NCBI RefSeq assembly: GCF_014640175.1
Contig: NZ_BMGL01000003.1
Location: forward strand, 67,070-131,069
Source of the DNA: Psychroflexus salis
Lineage (GTDB): Bacteria; Bacteroidota; Bacteroidia; Flavobacteriales; Flavobacteriaceae
Direction: 5' to 3'
DNA: 64,000 bases
Numbering within the stretch: position 1 is the first letter of the stretch; each line of letters starts with the position of its first letter. A program made the position numbers and the translations under genes. A model generated the notes under the pieces. The model did not search any database. It was given only the letters and a program-made list of their open reading frames with translations, and was not told the origin of the DNA. Positions 17,862 to 27,812 of this stretch are shown here, in pieces.

Positions 17862-19895
17862 TTAGTTTTTAAAAAGCGCATCGTCTACTAGATTGGGAAT
17901 CGTAACTTTTAAATTGGGCTCCATTTGCATAGCTCTTTTAATTGCAAAAATCGCTTCATCATTTCTTGCCCAAGATCGTCTTGCAATTCCATTATTTACA
18001 TCCCAATGTAACATAGCGTGCAACTTTCGATTTGCATTAGTACTACCATCAAGAAGCATACCAAATCCACCGTTTATTACTTCACCCCAGCCAACGCCAC
18101 CGCCATTGTGAATGCTTACCCAAGTAGCACCACGAAAGGAATCGCCAATTACATTTTGTATGGCCATATCTGCGGTGAATTTACTTCCATCGTAAATATT
18201 AGATGTTTCTCGATAAGGAGAATCTGTACCAGAAACATCGTGATGATCGCGCCCTAAAATTACTGGCCCAATTTCTCCTTTTTCAATTGCTTTATTGAAA
18301 GCAGCCGCAATTTTCATTCTGCCTTCTGCATCTGCATATAAAATTCGCGCTTGAGAACCGACTACTAACTTATTGGTTTGAGCACCTTTAATCCACTTAA
18401 TATTATCGGCCATTTGTTGCTGAATTTCAGCTGGAGCTTCAAGTTTTAAATCTTCTAAAACTTGGGTTGCGATGGCATCGGTTTTAGCTAAATCTGCTGG
18501 TTTTCCTGAAGCACAAACCCAACGGAAAGGACCAAAACCGTAATCGAAACACATCGGTCCCATAATGTCTTGTACATAACTTGGGTAGGCAAATGCTGCA
18601 TTGGAATTATTAAGTTGACCTGCATCAACCAAATTCCCATTTTCATCTTTAAACACTTTTGCGCCAGCTCGCGAAGCTTCTAGTAAAAAGGCATTTCCAT
18701 AATCGAAAAAATAAGTGCCTTTTTGGGTGTGTTTATTTACCGCTTCAACATGTCTTCGTAAGCTTTCCTGAACAACTGTTTTGAATTTTTCAGGTTTAGC
18801 AGACATCATTTTGTTAGCTTCTTCATAGGAATAACCAGCAGGATAATAACCACCAGCCCATGGATTATGCAAGGAAGTTTGATCACTTCCTAAATCAATA
18901 TGAATGCCGTCTTCGTCAAATTTTTCCCAAACATCAATTATATTTCCATCGTAAGCAATGGAAACTACTTCTTTATTGGCTTTGGCATGCTGAACGCGTT
19001 TTGATAATTCATTTACATCAGAAATTACTTCATCTACCCAACCTTGTTCATATCTAGTTTTTGTAGCTTTTGGATTTACTTCAGCACAAACGGAAACACA
19101 ACCCGCAATATTTCCAGCTTTGGGTTGAGCACCACTCATTCCGCCTAAACCTGCTGTTACAAATAAGCCACCTTCTGGACTTTTATTTATTTTTCGGAAG
19201 CCGTTTAAAACGGTAATCGTTGTGCCGTGTACAATTCCTTGCGGACCGATATACATATAACTTCCTGCCGTCATTTGTCCGTATTGTGAAACGCCTAGCG
19301 CATTGAATTTTTCCCAATCATTGGGTTGAGAATAATTAGGAATGACCATACCGTTGGTTACGACAACTCGTGGAGCGTTTTTATGCGAAGGAAATAAGCC
19401 CATAGGATGACCTGAATACATCACCAAAGTTTGTTCGTCTGTCATTTCAGCTAAGTATTGCATGGTCAATAAATATTGCGCCCAATTTTGAAAAACACCA
19501 CCATTGCCACCGTAAGTAATTAACTCATGTGGATGTTGAGCTACAGCTGGGTCTAAGTTATTTTGAATCATCAGCATTAGCGCTTTGGCTTCTAGACTTT
19601 TTCCAGGATAAGCTTCAATTGGCCGAGCATACATTTTATAATCAGGTTTAAAGCGATGCATGTAAATTCTTCCGAATCGATTTAATTCTTCTTTAAATTC
19701 AGGAAGTAATACGGCGTGATGTTTTTTGTCGAAATAACGCAGTGCATTACGAAGAGCAAGTTTTTGCTCGTCAGCGCTAAGAATTTTTTTGCGAATAGGA
19801 GCGTGGTTTACATTTGTATCGTATGTTTTTTTAGGTGGTAATTCGTTTGGTATTCCTTGTTGAATTTCGGCTTCAAAAGTTAAGGTAGTGTTCAT
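17862..19895 (-). CDS. hutU: Urocanate hydratase
   Basis: The 677-residue protein is clearly urocanase, the second enzyme of histidine degradation, converting urocanate to imidazolonepropionate with tightly bound NAD. Signatures include YGGNGGVFQNWAQYLLTM, LVMYSGHPMGLFPS, TAGSYMYIGPQGIVHGT, GPMCFDYGFGPFRWVCASG and NGGGVGWGEVINGGFGM. It is about 110 residues longer than the classical Pseudomonas/Bacillus enzyme; the extra length seems spread over the N-terminal and central parts and I do not take it for a fusion. No hutH, hutI or hutG is nearby, so the pathway genes are dispersed. It abuts the small DUF5522 gene with no gap. Confidence 0.96.
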   Translation of the reverse strand: MNTTLTFEAEIQQGIPNELPPKKTYDTNVNHAPIRKKILSADEQKLALRNALRYFDKKHHAVLLPEFKEELNRFGRIYMHRFKPDYKMYARPIEAYPGKSLEAKALMLMIQNNLDPAVAQHPHELITYGGNGGVFQNWAQYLLTMQYLAEMTDEQTLVMYSGHPMGLFPSHKNAPRVVVTNGMVIPNYSQPNDWEKFNALGVSQYGQMTAGSYMYIGPQGIVHGTTITVLNGFRKINKSPEGGLFVTAGLGGMSGAQPKAGNIAGCVSVCAEVNPKATKTRYEQGWVDEVISDVNELSKRVQHAKANKEVVSIAYDGNIIDVWEKFDEDGIHIDLGSDQTSLHNPWAGGYYPAGYSYEEANKMMSAKPEKFKTVVQESLRRHVEAVNKHTQKGTYFFDYGNAFLLEASRAGAKVFKDENGNLVDAGQLNNSNAAFAYPSYVQDIMGPMCFDYGFGPFRWVCASGKPADLAKTDAIATQVLEDLKLEAPAEIQQQMADNIKWIKGAQTNKLVVGSQARILYADAEGRMKIAAAFNKAIEKGEIGPVILGRDHHDVSGTDSPYRETSNIYDGSKFTADMAIQNVIGDSFRGATWVSIHNGGGVGWGEVINGGFGMLLDGSTNANRKLHAMLHWDVNNGIARRSWARNDEAIFAIKRAMQMEPNLKVTIPNLVDDALFKN

Positions 19896-20057
19896 CTATT
19901 CTGTTTTTTTATCAAATCCGTAAGGGCAATGTCGGCAACCGCTTTTACAGCAATAACCACGCTTTAAGTGATATTGTTCTGTAAAACATCGGTAGCCTTC
20001 TGGAGTTAAGTAATAATCTCCATCTTCTAACGGAATGTGTTTTTTCTTAAAAGTCAT
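19896..20057 (-). CDS. Small DUF5522 cysteine-rich protein
   Basis: The 53-residue protein has a tyrosine-rich N-terminal half and the conserved tail KRGYCCKSGCRHCPYGF, whose four cysteines could bind a metal. This is the DUF5522 family, widespread in Bacteroidota and also seen fused to other enzymes; no function is established. The ATG at 20057 matches the family's usual start; an in-frame ATG at 20093 would add 12 unconserved residues. Its stop codon directly abuts the hutU start, so the two are likely translated from one message. Confidence 0.75.
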   Translation of the reverse strand: MTFKKKHIPLEDGDYYLTPEGYRCFTEQYHLKRGYCCKSGCRHCPYGFDKKTE

Positions 20058-20282
20058 TTCACAAAAATAAGGATTCTTTAATCTTATGGTCATTAACTAG
20101 CTAAATTTTAGCAATTCTTCATTAGATTTCTTTAAAATTAATGTTTCATAATTTTATAAACTTAAAGCAACAAAATGAAAATCTTCTAATGCAAATTATT
20201 TAACAAATTATTTAGAAAAAAACTTGCGTTGATCCATAAATATAATTATTTTTAAAAAATTATTTAATTAGATATTATTAAA

Positions 20283-20314
20283 AACACCGCAACACCGCAA
20301 CACCGCAACACCGC
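20283..20314. repeat. Octanucleotide tandem repeat, four copies of AACACCGC
   Basis: Four perfect head-to-tail copies of AACACCGC lie immediately upstream of the decayed protease gene. The flanking reading frame stays open through the repeat. An 8-bp unit would change frame with each gain or loss, but no upstream ATG exists to make it a classical contingency locus. Confidence 0.85.
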
Positions 20315-20315
20315 A

Positions 20316-22076
20316 ATTAACAGATTTTCTTCAATTATTATCGTGCTAATATGTTGTATAATGAATACAACAAATCTATTTGTACAAAGCTCTAACCCTG
20401 TAATACATTACTATTATATTGAAGAAGCAAGCCGAGATTTGCTAAATCCTACTAAAATAATTGAAAATGCTAATGGTACTAAAACTTTAGAATTTAGAGA
20501 TAATTTTTTAGAAAACTTCTTTAACCAATTTACTATTTATCATTATGACAGAGAATTTAAGTGGTCTAGAAATACTGAATTACATAAATATTATCTTATT
20601 GGCGTTCACTCCCAACATATCCTTAATAATTTAAATTCTATTAATGAAATTGTTTTTGCTGAATATATTGGTACAGGAGAAGAATATCCATTAAATACAA
20701 TGAATTCTCCAAATCCTGATGATTATATAGATAATAATGATGTTATAAATGCTTGGGTGCCACTCCCAACCGAACCAAACGAAGGTTTTACAGTATTTAA
20801 TGTAAGACCTTATGAGCATTTAGAGTTGGTTAATGCTAAGAGGGCATGGAATATTACTACAGGTGATCCAACAATAGCAATTGGAATTAAAGACATAAAT
20901 TTTTATCTAGATCACCCTGATTTAGAAAATGAAGTTTTGCATCTGAAGTAACATCTGAAACTGGTATGCCAGGTTCAGGAAATTCTCACTGAAACAATGT
21001 AATGGGAGCAGCAGCGGCAGATACAAATAATAGTTTCGGTATAGTATCCATTGGTTATGATAGTTCTTTAATCCCTTTTTACAATACTAATTTTTTTCAT
21101 CATACGGCCGCACTTTATCTTGCTGAAAATTATGATGAAATTAAGGTTGTTAACATTAGTATGTCAGGTACTTCTTCATATGTTGCAGGGTTAGTATTTA
21201 AAACAGTTTGGGAAGATGAAGGTGTTACAATTGTCGCCGCAGCTGGTAATGGCTGGCAATCTAATTCAGATGGAGAAGCGTATTATTACCCTGCATCTTT
21301 TGAACATGTGATATCAGTAAGTAGTGTCGGAAGTCAAAACAAATATGGAACTGTTGATGAAAATAATAGAAGTTATGATTGGAAAGACGTGCACCAACTG
21401 CATGTAAACAATCCTAATTATACACACCAACATAATGATAAGGTAGATTTAGTTGCTCCTGGATATTCTGTAGCAACAACTACTGGGCATAATGGATATA
21501 GACTTTCTTATGGTACTTCATTTGCTTCTCCTATGGTTGCTGGAACAGTAGCTTTAATGTATGAAGTTTATCCAGGTATTACACCAGATGAAGTAAAACA
21601 AATTTTACAAAGTACAGCAGATGACATTTATCATATACCAGAAAATCAACCATATATAGGTGAGCTAGGAGCAGGAAGACTTAATGCTTATGCAGCTGTT
21701 TTAACTGCTAAATGTATATACGAAGACAATCCTAACCCTGATTTAGATTTAATGATGCAAAATTCTAAAGATGATTTTGGTGTAGAACCTAATACAGAAA
21801 CCGATGTAATTTGGAATAGTCCAGATATTTGGGTACGAAATCAACCAGATGGGCATTTATACATGGATGTTTTGTTTTTTAAGTAGAATTGTAAGTAGTG
21901 ATGATTTAATGACTACGCCAGAAGGAAACAATGCTGCATTAAATACTAGAAATAATAATAATATCGCATATAAGAATGAAACGGTGATTGATGTAAGCAA
22001 TTTAGCTAAAGGCATGTATTTGGTAAAAGTTAAAACAGAAGAAGGAAGTGCATCTAAGACGTTGATAAAAAACTAG
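20316..22076 (+). pseudogene. Decayed S8 (subtilisin-like) peptidase with T9SS sorting domain
   Basis: Pieces of a secreted subtilisin-family protease lie in order but in different frames. The first (to 20951) contains a signal-peptide-like stretch and the catalytic-Asp region (IGIKD...LDHPDLE). Frame is lost near 20938, where one T seems missing from a TTTT run. In the next piece the catalytic-His motif reads NSH-stop-NNVMG, a TGA (20989-20991) where the family has Gly. The third part (21002-21886) keeps VVAAAGN-like and GTSFASPMVAGT with the catalytic Ser. A last frame change near 21880 leads into a type A sorting domain ending KGMYLVKVKTEEGSASKTL. The probable original start (20316-20318) is ATT instead of ATG. 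The middle of a normal protein between the protease and the sorting domain is missing. It is not functional as it stands. Confidence 0.85.
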
Positions 22077-22098
22077 TAAATTATTTTTATCTAAATTA

Positions 22099-22133
22099 AA
22101 ACCCTGCAAGCGTTCTAAACGCTTGCAGGGTTT
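22099..22133 (+). terminator. Terminator after the protease remnant
   Basis: A perfect 15-bp stem, AAACCCTGCAAGCGT (22099-22113) with its complement (22119-22133), closes a 5-base loop. It runs on into T residues and lies 22 bases after the pseudogene's last stop codon. Confidence 0.9.
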
Positions 22134-22155
22134 TATATTAACATAATAAGTTTGT

Positions 22156-22163
22156 TACTTTTG
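22156..22163 (+). promoter_or_regulatory. Probable -7 element of the guaD operon
   Basis: TACTTTTG fits TAnnTTTG exactly and would start a transcript about 33 bases before the guaD ATG. No clear TTG partner was found at 16-19 bases. Confidence 0.4.
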
Positions 22164-22201
22164 TATAGCCAAATAAATATTTCAAATTCTTTATATCATT
22201 C

Positions 22202-23533
22202 ATGACAAATACTTCTTCTAAAGCAAAACACATTCGCGCATCCTTTTTTCATTTTTTTGAGGATCCAAACCTTGAGTCTGAAGCTCATCAATTTATTGAA
22301 GATGGAATTTTATCTGTTGAAAATGGAAAAGTAGAATCACTAGTTCCATTTGAAGCTTTTCAAATTGAAAATCCTGATGCCATTTTCGAAGATTACTCAG
22401 GTAAATTAATTATGCCCGGATTTGTAGATATGCACATTCATTACCCACAAACCGAAATGATTGCTGCTCACGGTGAAGAATTATTGCAGTGGTTAAACAC
22501 TTATACTTTTCCTACTGAAACTAAATTTAAAGACAAAAAGCATGCTCGTAAAATAGCTGATTTCTTTTTGAAGCAATTATTAAAAAATGGAACCACAACT
22601 GCATTGGTTTTTGGTACAGTCCACCCACAATCGGTTGAAGCTTTTTTTGAAGCTGCCGAAAAAATGAATTTACGCATGATTTGCGGAAAAGTAATGATGG
22701 ATCGCAATGCACCAGAAGAATTATTAGATACGGCAGAATCTAGCTATGAAGAATCTAAAAAATTGATTGAAAAATGGCATAAAAAAGAGCGTTTGCTCTA
22801 TGCTGTAACTCCGCGTTTTGCTATTACTTCGAGTCCAGAACAGCTTCAAAAAGCAGGCAAATTACTAAAGGAATTCTCCGACGTGTATTTGCACACGCAT
22901 TTGTCTGAGAACAAGTCTGAAATTGAATTTACCAAATCCTTATTTCCCGAATGTAAAAACTACTTAGATGTCTTTCAGCAAGCTAATTTGCTACAAAAAC
23001 GTTCAGTCTTTGCACACGGAATTCATTTAGAAGAAAACGAATGGAAACAACTGCAACAACACGACTGCAGTCTAGCCTTCTGTCCAACTTCCAATTTATT
23101 TTTGGGTAGTGGTTTGTTCAACTTACAAAAAGCCGAAGAACTCAACATAAAAGTAGGTTTAGGAACCGATGTTGGAGCAGGAACTAGTTTTAGTATTCTA
23201 CAAACTTTAAATGAAGCTTATAAAGTTACTCAATTGAGAAAAGCTTACGCTGAAAATCCATCAACTATAAAACCACTATCTGCGTTAAAGTCTTTTTACT
23301 TGGCCACTTTGGGTGGAGCTAAAGCGCTTCATTTAGATCATGTAATCGGTAATTTTGAAGAGGGAAAAGAAGCAGATTTTGTGGTTATTGATTGGAAAGC
23401 TACTGACTTACTAAAATTCAGAATAGAAAACAGCTCTACTTTTGAAGAGAAATTATTTGCTTTACAAATCATAGGAGATGATCGAGTAGTGGAAGCGACT
23501 TATATTTTAGGTGAAAAACAAAACTTGGACTAG
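22202..23533 (+). CDS. guaD: Guanine deaminase
   Basis: The 443-residue amidohydrolase converts guanine to xanthine plus ammonia in the cytoplasm. The metal-binding His-x-His is H78/H80 in MPGFVDMHIHYPQTEMI, followed by the family-typical GEELLQWLNTYTFPTE. Later signatures are HTHLSENKSE, FAHGIHL, FCPTSNLFLGSGLF and GLGTDVGAGTSFS with the catalytic Asp. It is of normal length. The next gene's GTG start shares one base with its stop codon, so these genes form an overlapping operon down to hemL at 26650. Confidence 0.95.
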   Translation: MTNTSSKAKHIRASFFHFFEDPNLESEAHQFIEDGILSVENGKVESLVPFEAFQIENPDAIFEDYSGKLIMPGFVDMHIHYPQTEMIAAHGEELLQWLNTYTFPTETKFKDKKHARKIADFFLKQLLKNGTTTALVFGTVHPQSVEAFFEAAEKMNLRMICGKVMMDRNAPEELLDTAESSYEESKKLIEKWHKKERLLYAVTPRFAITSSPEQLQKAGKLLKEFSDVYLHTHLSENKSEIEFTKSLFPECKNYLDVFQQANLLQKRSVFAHGIHLEENEWKQLQQHDCSLAFCPTSNLFLGSGLFNLQKAEELNIKVGLGTDVGAGTSFSILQTLNEAYKVTQLRKAYAENPSTIKPLSALKSFYLATLGGAKALHLDHVIGNFEEGKEADFVVIDWKATDLLKFRIENSSTFEEKLFALQIIGDDRVVEATYILGEKQNLD

Positions 23534-24477
23534 TGCAAGAACTTGATTTTTTCCATACAAAGATTCGTACTCGCCATCAGTTGGTATGCAAAGATGCTTC
23601 AACTGGAATAGAATTATGGATAAAGCGCGAAGACGAAATTCACCCAGTAGTTTCGGGTAATAAATTCAGAAAACTCAAATACAATCTGCTTCAAGCTCAA
23701 AAGGAAGGAAAAACCAAACTGCTCACTTTTGGTGGTGCTTATTCTAACCATATAGCAGCAACAGCAAAAGCTGCTCGTTTAAGTGGGTTACAAAGCATTG
23801 GTATAATTCGGGGAGACGAATTGGCAAAGAATTTTTCTACTGTTTTACAAGAAAATTCAACTTTGAAGTTTGCTCATCTAAACGGAATGCAGTTTTATTT
23901 TGAAACACGAGAAAACTACCAAAATAAATATGCTTCATCTCAGCTGGAAAAATATAAAAATTTATTTGGTGAAGTTTTTGTAATTCCTGAAGGTGGAACC
24001 AATGCCTTAGCCATTCAAGGTTGTAAAGAAATTCTTTCTAATGAAGATTCAAAATTCGATGTAATTTGTAGCTCAGCTGGAACTGGTGGTACAGTTGCTG
24101 GATTAATTGAAGCGGCTTCAAATCATCAAGAAGTAATTGCTTTTTCTGCTTTAAAAGGAAATTTTCTGAAAGATGAAATCAAGAAATGGACTTCAAAAAC
24201 CAATTGGCAGTTAAATACAGACTTTCATTTGGGAGGTTATGCAAAAGTTTCAGAAGAATTAATTCAGTTTATCAATTCGTTTTATACAACATATCAAATT
24301 CCATTAGATCCAATTTATACGGGTAAAATGTTGTTTGGTTTGTTTCAACTTATAAAATCGGGCTATTTTTCAGAAAATACTCGTATTTTAGCGATTCATA
24401 CAGGCGGACTACAAGGAGTAGAAAGTATGAATAAAAAGTTACAAAGTCAAAATAAAGAAATTATAACATTCAAGTGA
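23533..24477 (+). CDS. PLP-dependent D-cysteine desulfhydrase / ACC deaminase family enzyme
   Basis: The 314-residue protein is a fold-type II PLP enzyme. The PLP lysine is in SGNKFRKLKYN, followed by LTFGGAYSNHIAATA, and the phosphate-binding loop is SSAGTGGTVAG. Members deaminate 1-aminocyclopropane-1-carboxylate or release sulfide, pyruvate and ammonia from D-cysteine; bacterial representatives without plant association are usually desulfhydrases. The start is a GTG overlapping the guaD stop by one base, and the stop overlaps the next gene. If it is a desulfhydrase it would be an internal sulfide source, which fits the sulfide-detoxification genes elsewhere, but that is inference. Confidence 0.8.
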   Translation: MQELDFFHTKIRTRHQLVCKDASTGIELWIKREDEIHPVVSGNKFRKLKYNLLQAQKEGKTKLLTFGGAYSNHIAATAKAARLSGLQSIGIIRGDELAKNFSTVLQENSTLKFAHLNGMQFYFETRENYQNKYASSQLEKYKNLFGEVFVIPEGGTNALAIQGCKEILSNEDSKFDVICSSAGTGGTVAGLIEAASNHQEVIAFSALKGNFLKDEIKKWTSKTNWQLNTDFHLGGYAKVSEELIQFINSFYTTYQIPLDPIYTGKMLFGLFQLIKSGYFSENTRILAIHTGGLQGVESMNKKLQSQNKEIITFK

Positions 24478-25364
24478 AAATCAACACCATTTTTCAATTT
24501 TCAAAAGCTACTTTAATTGCATTAGTGCTTTTATTTTTGTTAGCATCATGTGGAACAAAACGAAAAGTAAGCACAACGAATTCATCAAAACCGAAATCTA
24601 CATCAACACAGGAGATAAAAAAATCAACACCTTCAACAACAGTTAGCAAAGTTGAAGTTGAAACTCCAACTAAAGTAAGTCCCAAAACCGTTGATAAAGA
24701 ACCTGTATTTAAAAATCCAGTTGAAGCCTATATTTGGCAATATTCGGATATTGCACAAGAAGAAATGCGTTTGTATGGAATTCCTGCAAGTATAACCATT
24801 GCACAAGGAATTTTAGAATCAGGATCTGGAAATGGAAATTTAACCAAACGTTCCAACAATCATTTTGGTATTAAATGTAATGGTTGGCAGGGTGAAAAAG
24901 TTTATCATGATGATGATGAATTGCAAGAATGTTTCAGAAAATATAAAGATCCTAAATATTCGTTTAGAGACCATTCGCTTTTTTTATATGAACGACCACG
25001 ATATGCTTTTTTATTCAATTATAAAATATCAGATTATAAAGCTTGGGCAAAGGGACTTCGAAGAGCAGGTTATGCAACCGACAGAAAATATCCAGATAAG
25101 TTAATCAGTTTAATTGAACGTTTTCATTTAGACGAATTAGATGCAGAAGTTATCAATGGAACACCACCACCACATTTTCCAAAACCTAAAAGCAAAGTAG
25201 ATTATACAACCAGTGTTTACTATGTAAAAGCTGGAGATACCTTATATAAAATTTCCACACAATTTAACCTTACGGTAGAAGAGTTAAAACAGCTTAATCA
25301 ATTAAAAAGCAATAATTTAACTATTGGTCAGAAATTGTATTTAAAACCCTTAAACAAAAAATGA
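24474..25364 (+). CDS. Glucosaminidase-LysM peptidoglycan hydrolase (lipoprotein)
   Basis: The 296-residue protein has a lipoprotein signal (LLFLLASCG), a Ser/Thr/Lys-rich linker, a glucosaminidase domain (about residues 85-225) and a C-terminal LysM domain (about 245-292). The glucosaminidase domain shows [18 protein letters not shown] with the catalytic Glu and NNHFGIKC. The LysM begins [13 protein letters not shown]. It should cleave the beta-1,4 link after GlcNAc in peptidoglycan and help wall remodelling or cell separation. The GTG start at 24474 overlaps the previous stop by four bases, and its own end overlaps hemL, so translation is probably coupled. Confidence 0.9.
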   Translation: MKINTIFQFSKATLIALVLLFLLASCGTKRKVSTTNSSKPKSTSTQEIKKSTPSTTVSKVEVETPTKVSPKTVDKEPVFKNPVEAYIWQYSDIAQEEMRLYGIPASITIAQGILESGSGNGNLTKRSNNHFGIKCNGWQGEKVYHDDDELQECFRKYKDPKYSFRDHSLFLYERPRYAFLFNYKISDYKAWAKGLRRAGYATDRKYPDKLISLIERFHLDELDAEVINGTPPPHFPKPKSKVDYTTSVYYVKAGDTLYKISTQFNLTVEELKQLNQLKSNNLTIGQKLYLKPLNKK

Positions 25365-26650
25365 TTTACAAAAGAAGCAGTGCGTTATTCAACGAAGCTA
25401 AAAAATATATTCCAGGAGGTGTAAACTCGCCTGTTCGAGCATTTAATTCGGTAGGAGGAGAGCCTATTTTTGTAAAAAAAGCCAAAGGCGCCTATTTGTA
25501 TGACGAAGATGGAAACCGTTTAATTGATTATATTTCTTCTTGGGGTCCGATGATTTTAGGACATGCGCACCAACCTGTAATAGAAGCCGTAACCGAAAAA
25601 GCCAAAGACGGTACTTCTTTTGGAATTCCTACAGAATTAGAAACCAAAATAGCCAAATTAGCGGTAGAAATGGTTCCTGGTATCGATAAAATTCGTTTTG
25701 TAAATAGCGGGACAGAGGCTTGTATGAGTGCCGTTCGATTAGCGCGTGGCTTTACAGGAAAAGATAAAATTATCAAATTTGCTGGTTGTTACCATGGTCA
25801 TTCTGATTCATTTTTAATACAAGCAGGTAGTGGAGCGGTTACTTTTGGAGCTCCCAATAGTCCTGGCGTAACCAAAGGAACTGCAAAAGATACCTTACTA
25901 GCCAATTACAATGATTTAGCTGGAGTAAAAAAATTAATTGAAGCCAATAAAGGCGAATTAGCCTGTATTATCGTAGAACCCGTACCTGGAAATATGGGCT
26001 GTATAATTCCTAATAAAGGATTTTTAGAAGGCTTGCGAAAATTATGTAACGAACACGAAATTTTATTGGTTTTCGATGAAGTAATGACGGGTTTTCGATT
26101 AGCCCAAGGTGGTGTTCAGGAACGATTAGGTGTCTTGGCAGATATTGTAACTTTTGGAAAAGTTGTGGGTGGCGGTTTACCCGTTGGCGCTTTTGCAGCT
26201 CGAAAAGAAATTATGTCGCATTTAGCTCCTGAAGGACCGGTTTATCAGGCTGGAACTTTAAGTGGAAACCCTTTAGCCATGGCCGCAGGTTTCGCTATGC
26301 TAGATGAATTAAATAAACATCCAGAAATTTTTGAAGAACTTGAAAAAAAATGTATCTATTTACATAAAGGCTTAACAAATGTGCTTCAAAAACACGAAAT
26401 TCCACATAGCATTAATCGAATAGGTTCGATGCTTTCAGTTCATTTTGAAGAAGAACCAGTTGTCGATTTTAAAAGCGCAGCTAAGGCTAATAATGAAACC
26501 TTTAAAAAATATTTTCATGGCATGTTGAAACGTGGTGTTTATTTACCACCTAGTGCTTTTGAAAGTTATTTTTTGAATAATGCTTTGAGTTACGAAGATA
26601 TTGACTTTACGGTTTCAGCTTTAGAAGATTTAGCTCACGAATTGAAATAA
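25361..26650 (+). CDS. hemL: Glutamate-1-semialdehyde 2,1-aminomutase
   Basis: The 429-residue protein performs the last step of C5-pathway 5-aminolevulinate synthesis for heme. It shows [11 protein letters not shown] at the N-terminus, [16 protein letters not shown], the GCYHGHSD motif, and the PLP lysine in [16 protein letters not shown]. Length and motifs are normal for this class III aminotransferase relative. The ATG overlaps the preceding stop (ATGA). It ends 10 bases from the convergent lipoprotein gene at 26661. Confidence 0.97.
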   Translation: MIYKRSSALFNEAKKYIPGGVNSPVRAFNSVGGEPIFVKKAKGAYLYDEDGNRLIDYISSWGPMILGHAHQPVIEAVTEKAKDGTSFGIPTELETKIAKLAVEMVPGIDKIRFVNSGTEACMSAVRLARGFTGKDKIIKFAGCYHGHSDSFLIQAGSGAVTFGAPNSPGVTKGTAKDTLLANYNDLAGVKKLIEANKGELACIIVEPVPGNMGCIIPNKGFLEGLRKLCNEHEILLVFDEVMTGFRLAQGGVQERLGVLADIVTFGKVVGGGLPVGAFAARKEIMSHLAPEGPVYQAGTLSGNPLAMAAGFAMLDELNKHPEIFEELEKKCIYLHKGLTNVLQKHEIPHSINRIGSMLSVHFEEEPVVDFKSAAKANNETFKKYFHGMLKRGVYLPPSAFESYFLNNALSYEDIDFTVSALEDLAHELK

Positions 26651-26660
26651 AAAATTCGAG

Positions 26661-27224
26661 TTAGTCAGTTAAATTTGTTTTTGGCTTTCCAGTATAAAAC
26701 TTCTCATAAAGACGATCGTAAAAAATAATTTCTCGCTCTATTGTTTGGTTGTTGAAGCCAAAAATAAGAGCACTTTCGTTTTTACTGATGTCAAATATTA
26801 AGTTATCGTCGTTTCCCATAAAAATACGTTTGCCATTGTTCCATTGCAACCAAACTAATGGTGGCACACCTAAAGCTCCCCAAGTTTTATGTAAATAGAA
26901 ACCACCTTGTTTGTGCTTTCCTTTAACTTGCTTGATGTAGGTTTCTCCTGCATGTTTAAAGCTTATTTGCAGTGTTTTTTTGTCGATAAATTCCAATTGA
27001 ATGAAATTAACTCGCTGAGGTATATTCATTTCAAAAACTTCATCCAACGGAATTCCTTCAAAGCTATATGCACTTTCATATGGATTAATTTCGTAATATC
27101 CATTCATTAAATGCAATTGGTCTTTGTATAATGGAACCGCTTGGCTTGGAGTAGGAAGCTTTCCGCAAGAAGCTAGGCTAAAGATAATTAAAAAGAAAAA
27201 AGTGAGAAGTTTAAAGAGTTTCAT
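26661..27224 (-). CDS. Hypothetical lipoprotein
   Basis: The 187-residue protein starts with a lipoprotein signal peptide (FSLASCGK). The rest is beta-rich with no cysteine after the lipobox; it includes YYEINPYESAYSF and LGVPPLVWLQWNNGKRIFMG. I do not recognise the family. It probably sits on the inner face of the outer membrane or in the periplasm. It is convergent with hemL and followed upstream by the tRNA cluster, with no operon partner. Confidence 0.7.
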   Translation of the reverse strand: MKLFKLLTFFFLIIFSLASCGKLPTPSQAVPLYKDQLHLMNGYYEINPYESAYSFEGIPLDEVFEMNIPQRVNFIQLEFIDKKTLQISFKHAGETYIKQVKGKHKQGGFYLHKTWGALGVPPLVWLQWNNGKRIFMGNDDNLIFDISKNESALIFGFNNQTIEREIIFYDRLYEKFYTGKPKTNLTD

Positions 27225-27265
27225 AAAATTTTAAAACTCAAATATAAACTATTTTGTGAATAAAG

Positions 27266-27349
27266 TGCCCAGAGCGGGACTTGAACCCGCACGCCCTAAT
27301 GGACACATGGCCCTCAACCATGCCTGTCTACCAATTCCAGCACCTGGGC
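27266..27349 (-). tRNA. tRNA-Leu (anticodon GAG)
   Basis: An 84-base class II tRNA with a long variable arm is read on the minus strand. The acceptor stem pairs GCCCAGG with TCTGGGC (one G-T pair), and the anticodon stem CATGG/CCATG encloses TTGAGGG, giving anticodon GAG. The T-arm has GGTTCAAGTCC. It follows tRNA-Lys on the same strand, with a terminator-like hairpin between them. Confidence 0.95.
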
Positions 27350-27385
27350 ATATATTTCCCAGATACACTGGGGACTTATAACTAA

Positions 27386-27411
27386 AAACCCCCAATTATT
27401 AACGGGGGTTT
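27386..27411 (-). terminator. Terminator-like hairpin after tRNA-Lys
   Basis: AAACCCCC (27386-27393) pairs with GGGGGTTT (27404-27411); on the minus strand it is followed by T residues. It begins two bases beyond the tRNA-Lys 3' end. If it is fully active, tRNA-Leu needs its own promoter, and none is obvious. Confidence 0.6.
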
Positions 27412-27412
27412 G

Positions 27413-27485
27413 TGATCTGGCTGGGGCTCGAACCCAGGACCCTCTCCTTAAAAGGGAGATGCTCTACCAACTGAGCTACCAGATC
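27413..27485 (-). tRNA. tRNA-Lys (anticodon TTT), copy 1
   Basis: The cloverleaf has acceptor stem GATCTGG/CCAGATC, anticodon loop CTTTTAA (anticodon TTT) and T-arm GGGTTCGAGCC. It is identical over 73 bases to the copy at 27797-27869. No clear promoter lies directly upstream; a palindrome with an 8-bp stem (27498-27516) lies 12 bases before its 5' end. Confidence 0.95.
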
Positions 27486-27605
27486 TTGTAAATAAAAAAA
27501 GTTGATAATCAACTTTAGAACTTGTTTTTAATTTTATCAAGGCGTTTTTAAAATAAACAATCGGTTTTTATTTAGATAATCCCGATACTTTTAAAAAACC
27601 CATTA

Positions 27606-27812
27606 AAATCAGAACTTAAATTAGTGATCTGGCTGGGGCTTACTTCGACTTTACCTATCGGTTTCGCTCAGTATGAACTTCTCGCCCAGTTAAATCAGAA
27701 CTTAAATTAGTGATCTGGCTGGGGCTTACTTCGACTTCACCTACCGGTTTCGCTCAGTATGAACTTCTCGCCCAGTTAAATCAGAACTTAAATTAGTGAT
27801 CTGGCTGGGGCT
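27606..27812 (-). repeat. 86-bp tandem repeat containing the tRNA-Lys 3' end
   Basis: Two full 86-bp units (27606-27691 and 27692-27777) differ at only a few bases. A third unit begins at 27778 and runs into the intact tRNA-Lys. Each unit carries 16 bases of the tRNA-Lys 3' end (27625-27640, 27711-27726) joined to a segment with TTCGCTCAGTATGAAC, and ends CGCCCAG. The rest of the stretch 27486-27796 holds only a short palindrome (27498-27516), so no gene is present there. Confidence 0.85.

Noticed and set aside
23533-24477. The PLP enzyme as a member of the sulfide regulon
   Set aside because: It lies within the guaD-hemL operon and no GTAAC palindrome is present upstream; only a loose metabolic link remains.
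27606-27777. The repeated 86-bp units as a CRISPR array
   Set aside because: Units are contiguous and nearly identical throughout, with no unique spacers, and no cas genes are nearby.
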